Source of the DNA: Thermoplasmata archaeon
GTDB lineage: Archaea > Thermoplasmatota > Thermoplasmata > Lutacidiplasmatales > UBA184
Length of the DNA: 6,448 bases
Direction of reading: 5' to 3'
Assembly (NCBI GenBank): GCA_030039995.1
Contig: JASHUL010000025.1
Location: 1 to 6,448, forward strand
Below the pieces are notes generated by a model that was given only the letters and a program-made list of their open reading frames with translations, was not told the origin of the DNA and searched no databases. This document shows, one piece after another, positions 6,353 to 6,448 of the stretch. The position numbers were made by a program, and so were the translations under genes. The stretch's first letter is position 1. Each line of letters starts with the position of its first letter.

Positions 6353-6403
6353 CAGCGCCTATCGGAAAGTTGACCTAGCCGAAGTTCTTGGCTTCCGGGT
6401 CAA

Positions 6404-6448
6404 ATGAAGTCTCCCCCGACCAACCTGAAGGCCCGCGTCGCCGCGGGC
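6404..6448 (+). CDS. Probable start of another gene, product unknown
   Basis: From ATG 6404 the frame is open to the window end and gives MKSPPTNLKARVAAG, 15 residues. Support comes from the same orientation as the cluster and a codon third position that is G or C in 13 of the 14 codons after ATG, as in the other genes. An in-frame stop at 6371 leaves ATG 6404 as the only good start. No Shine-Dalgarno is visible. The basic N-terminus says nothing firm about function. A sugar reductase, glycosyltransferase or transporter would fit the context, but none of these is shown. Frames on the minus strand are also open over this short distance. Confidence 0.45.
   Translation, partial: MKSPPTNLKARVAAG

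Noticed and set aside
1..6448. High frequency of GATC (about 50 by eye)
   Set aside because: Probably a by-product of codon choice (GAT before C, and ATC after G) in a GC-rich genome. A by-eye count without a codon-preserving shuffle is not evidence of selection.

Overview
This 6.4 kb, GC-rich (roughly 60% or more) window looks like part of a surface-glycan or protein-glycosylation gene cluster, most likely from an archaeon. The archaeal reading rests on promoter geometry. Three forward genes start with an ATG that has no Shine-Dalgarno sequence. Each instead has a short A/T-rich box centred 25-28 nt upstream, which is what a TBP/TFB promoter driving a leaderless transcript looks like. A Thermoplasmatota-type host is possible but is only a guess; no phylogenetic marker is present.

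Layout: (1) 1-714, minus strand, the N-terminal 238 residues of a family 2 glycosyltransferase that runs off the left edge. (2) 715-900, a divergent intergenic region with a candidate TATA box on each side. (3) 901-1878, plus strand, a second GT2-type glycosyltransferase. (4) 1955-3064, plus strand, a GT4-type (GT-B fold) glycosyltransferase with a good Shine-Dalgarno and probably in one operon with the previous gene. (5) 3151-5235, plus strand, a 694-residue polytopic membrane protein with GT-C-like features and an extracytoplasmic C-terminal domain. (6) 5306-6283, plus strand, GDP-mannose 4,6-dehydratase. (7) 6284-6403, a structured intergenic region with two inverted repeats and a possible TATA box. 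(8) 6404-6448, the first 15 codons of a probable further gene.

How the genes may work together: the dehydratase would turn GDP-mannose into GDP-4-keto-6-deoxymannose, the precursor of rhamnose-, fucose-, 6-deoxytalose- or perosamine-type donors. The GT2 and GT4 enzymes would build a glycan at the cytoplasmic face. The large membrane protein could act on a lipid-linked intermediate at the outer face. The dehydratase and glycosyltransferase family calls are firm. The specific sugar, acceptor and glycan type are not visible here.

No mobile element, CRISPR array, tRNA/rRNA gene or clearly new defence-type system is visible. The points most worth a second look are the uniform leaderless promoter set, the bulged inverted repeat at 6323-6352, the sequon-rich C-domain of the membrane protein, and the 27-codon frame that bridges the two glycosyltransferase genes.
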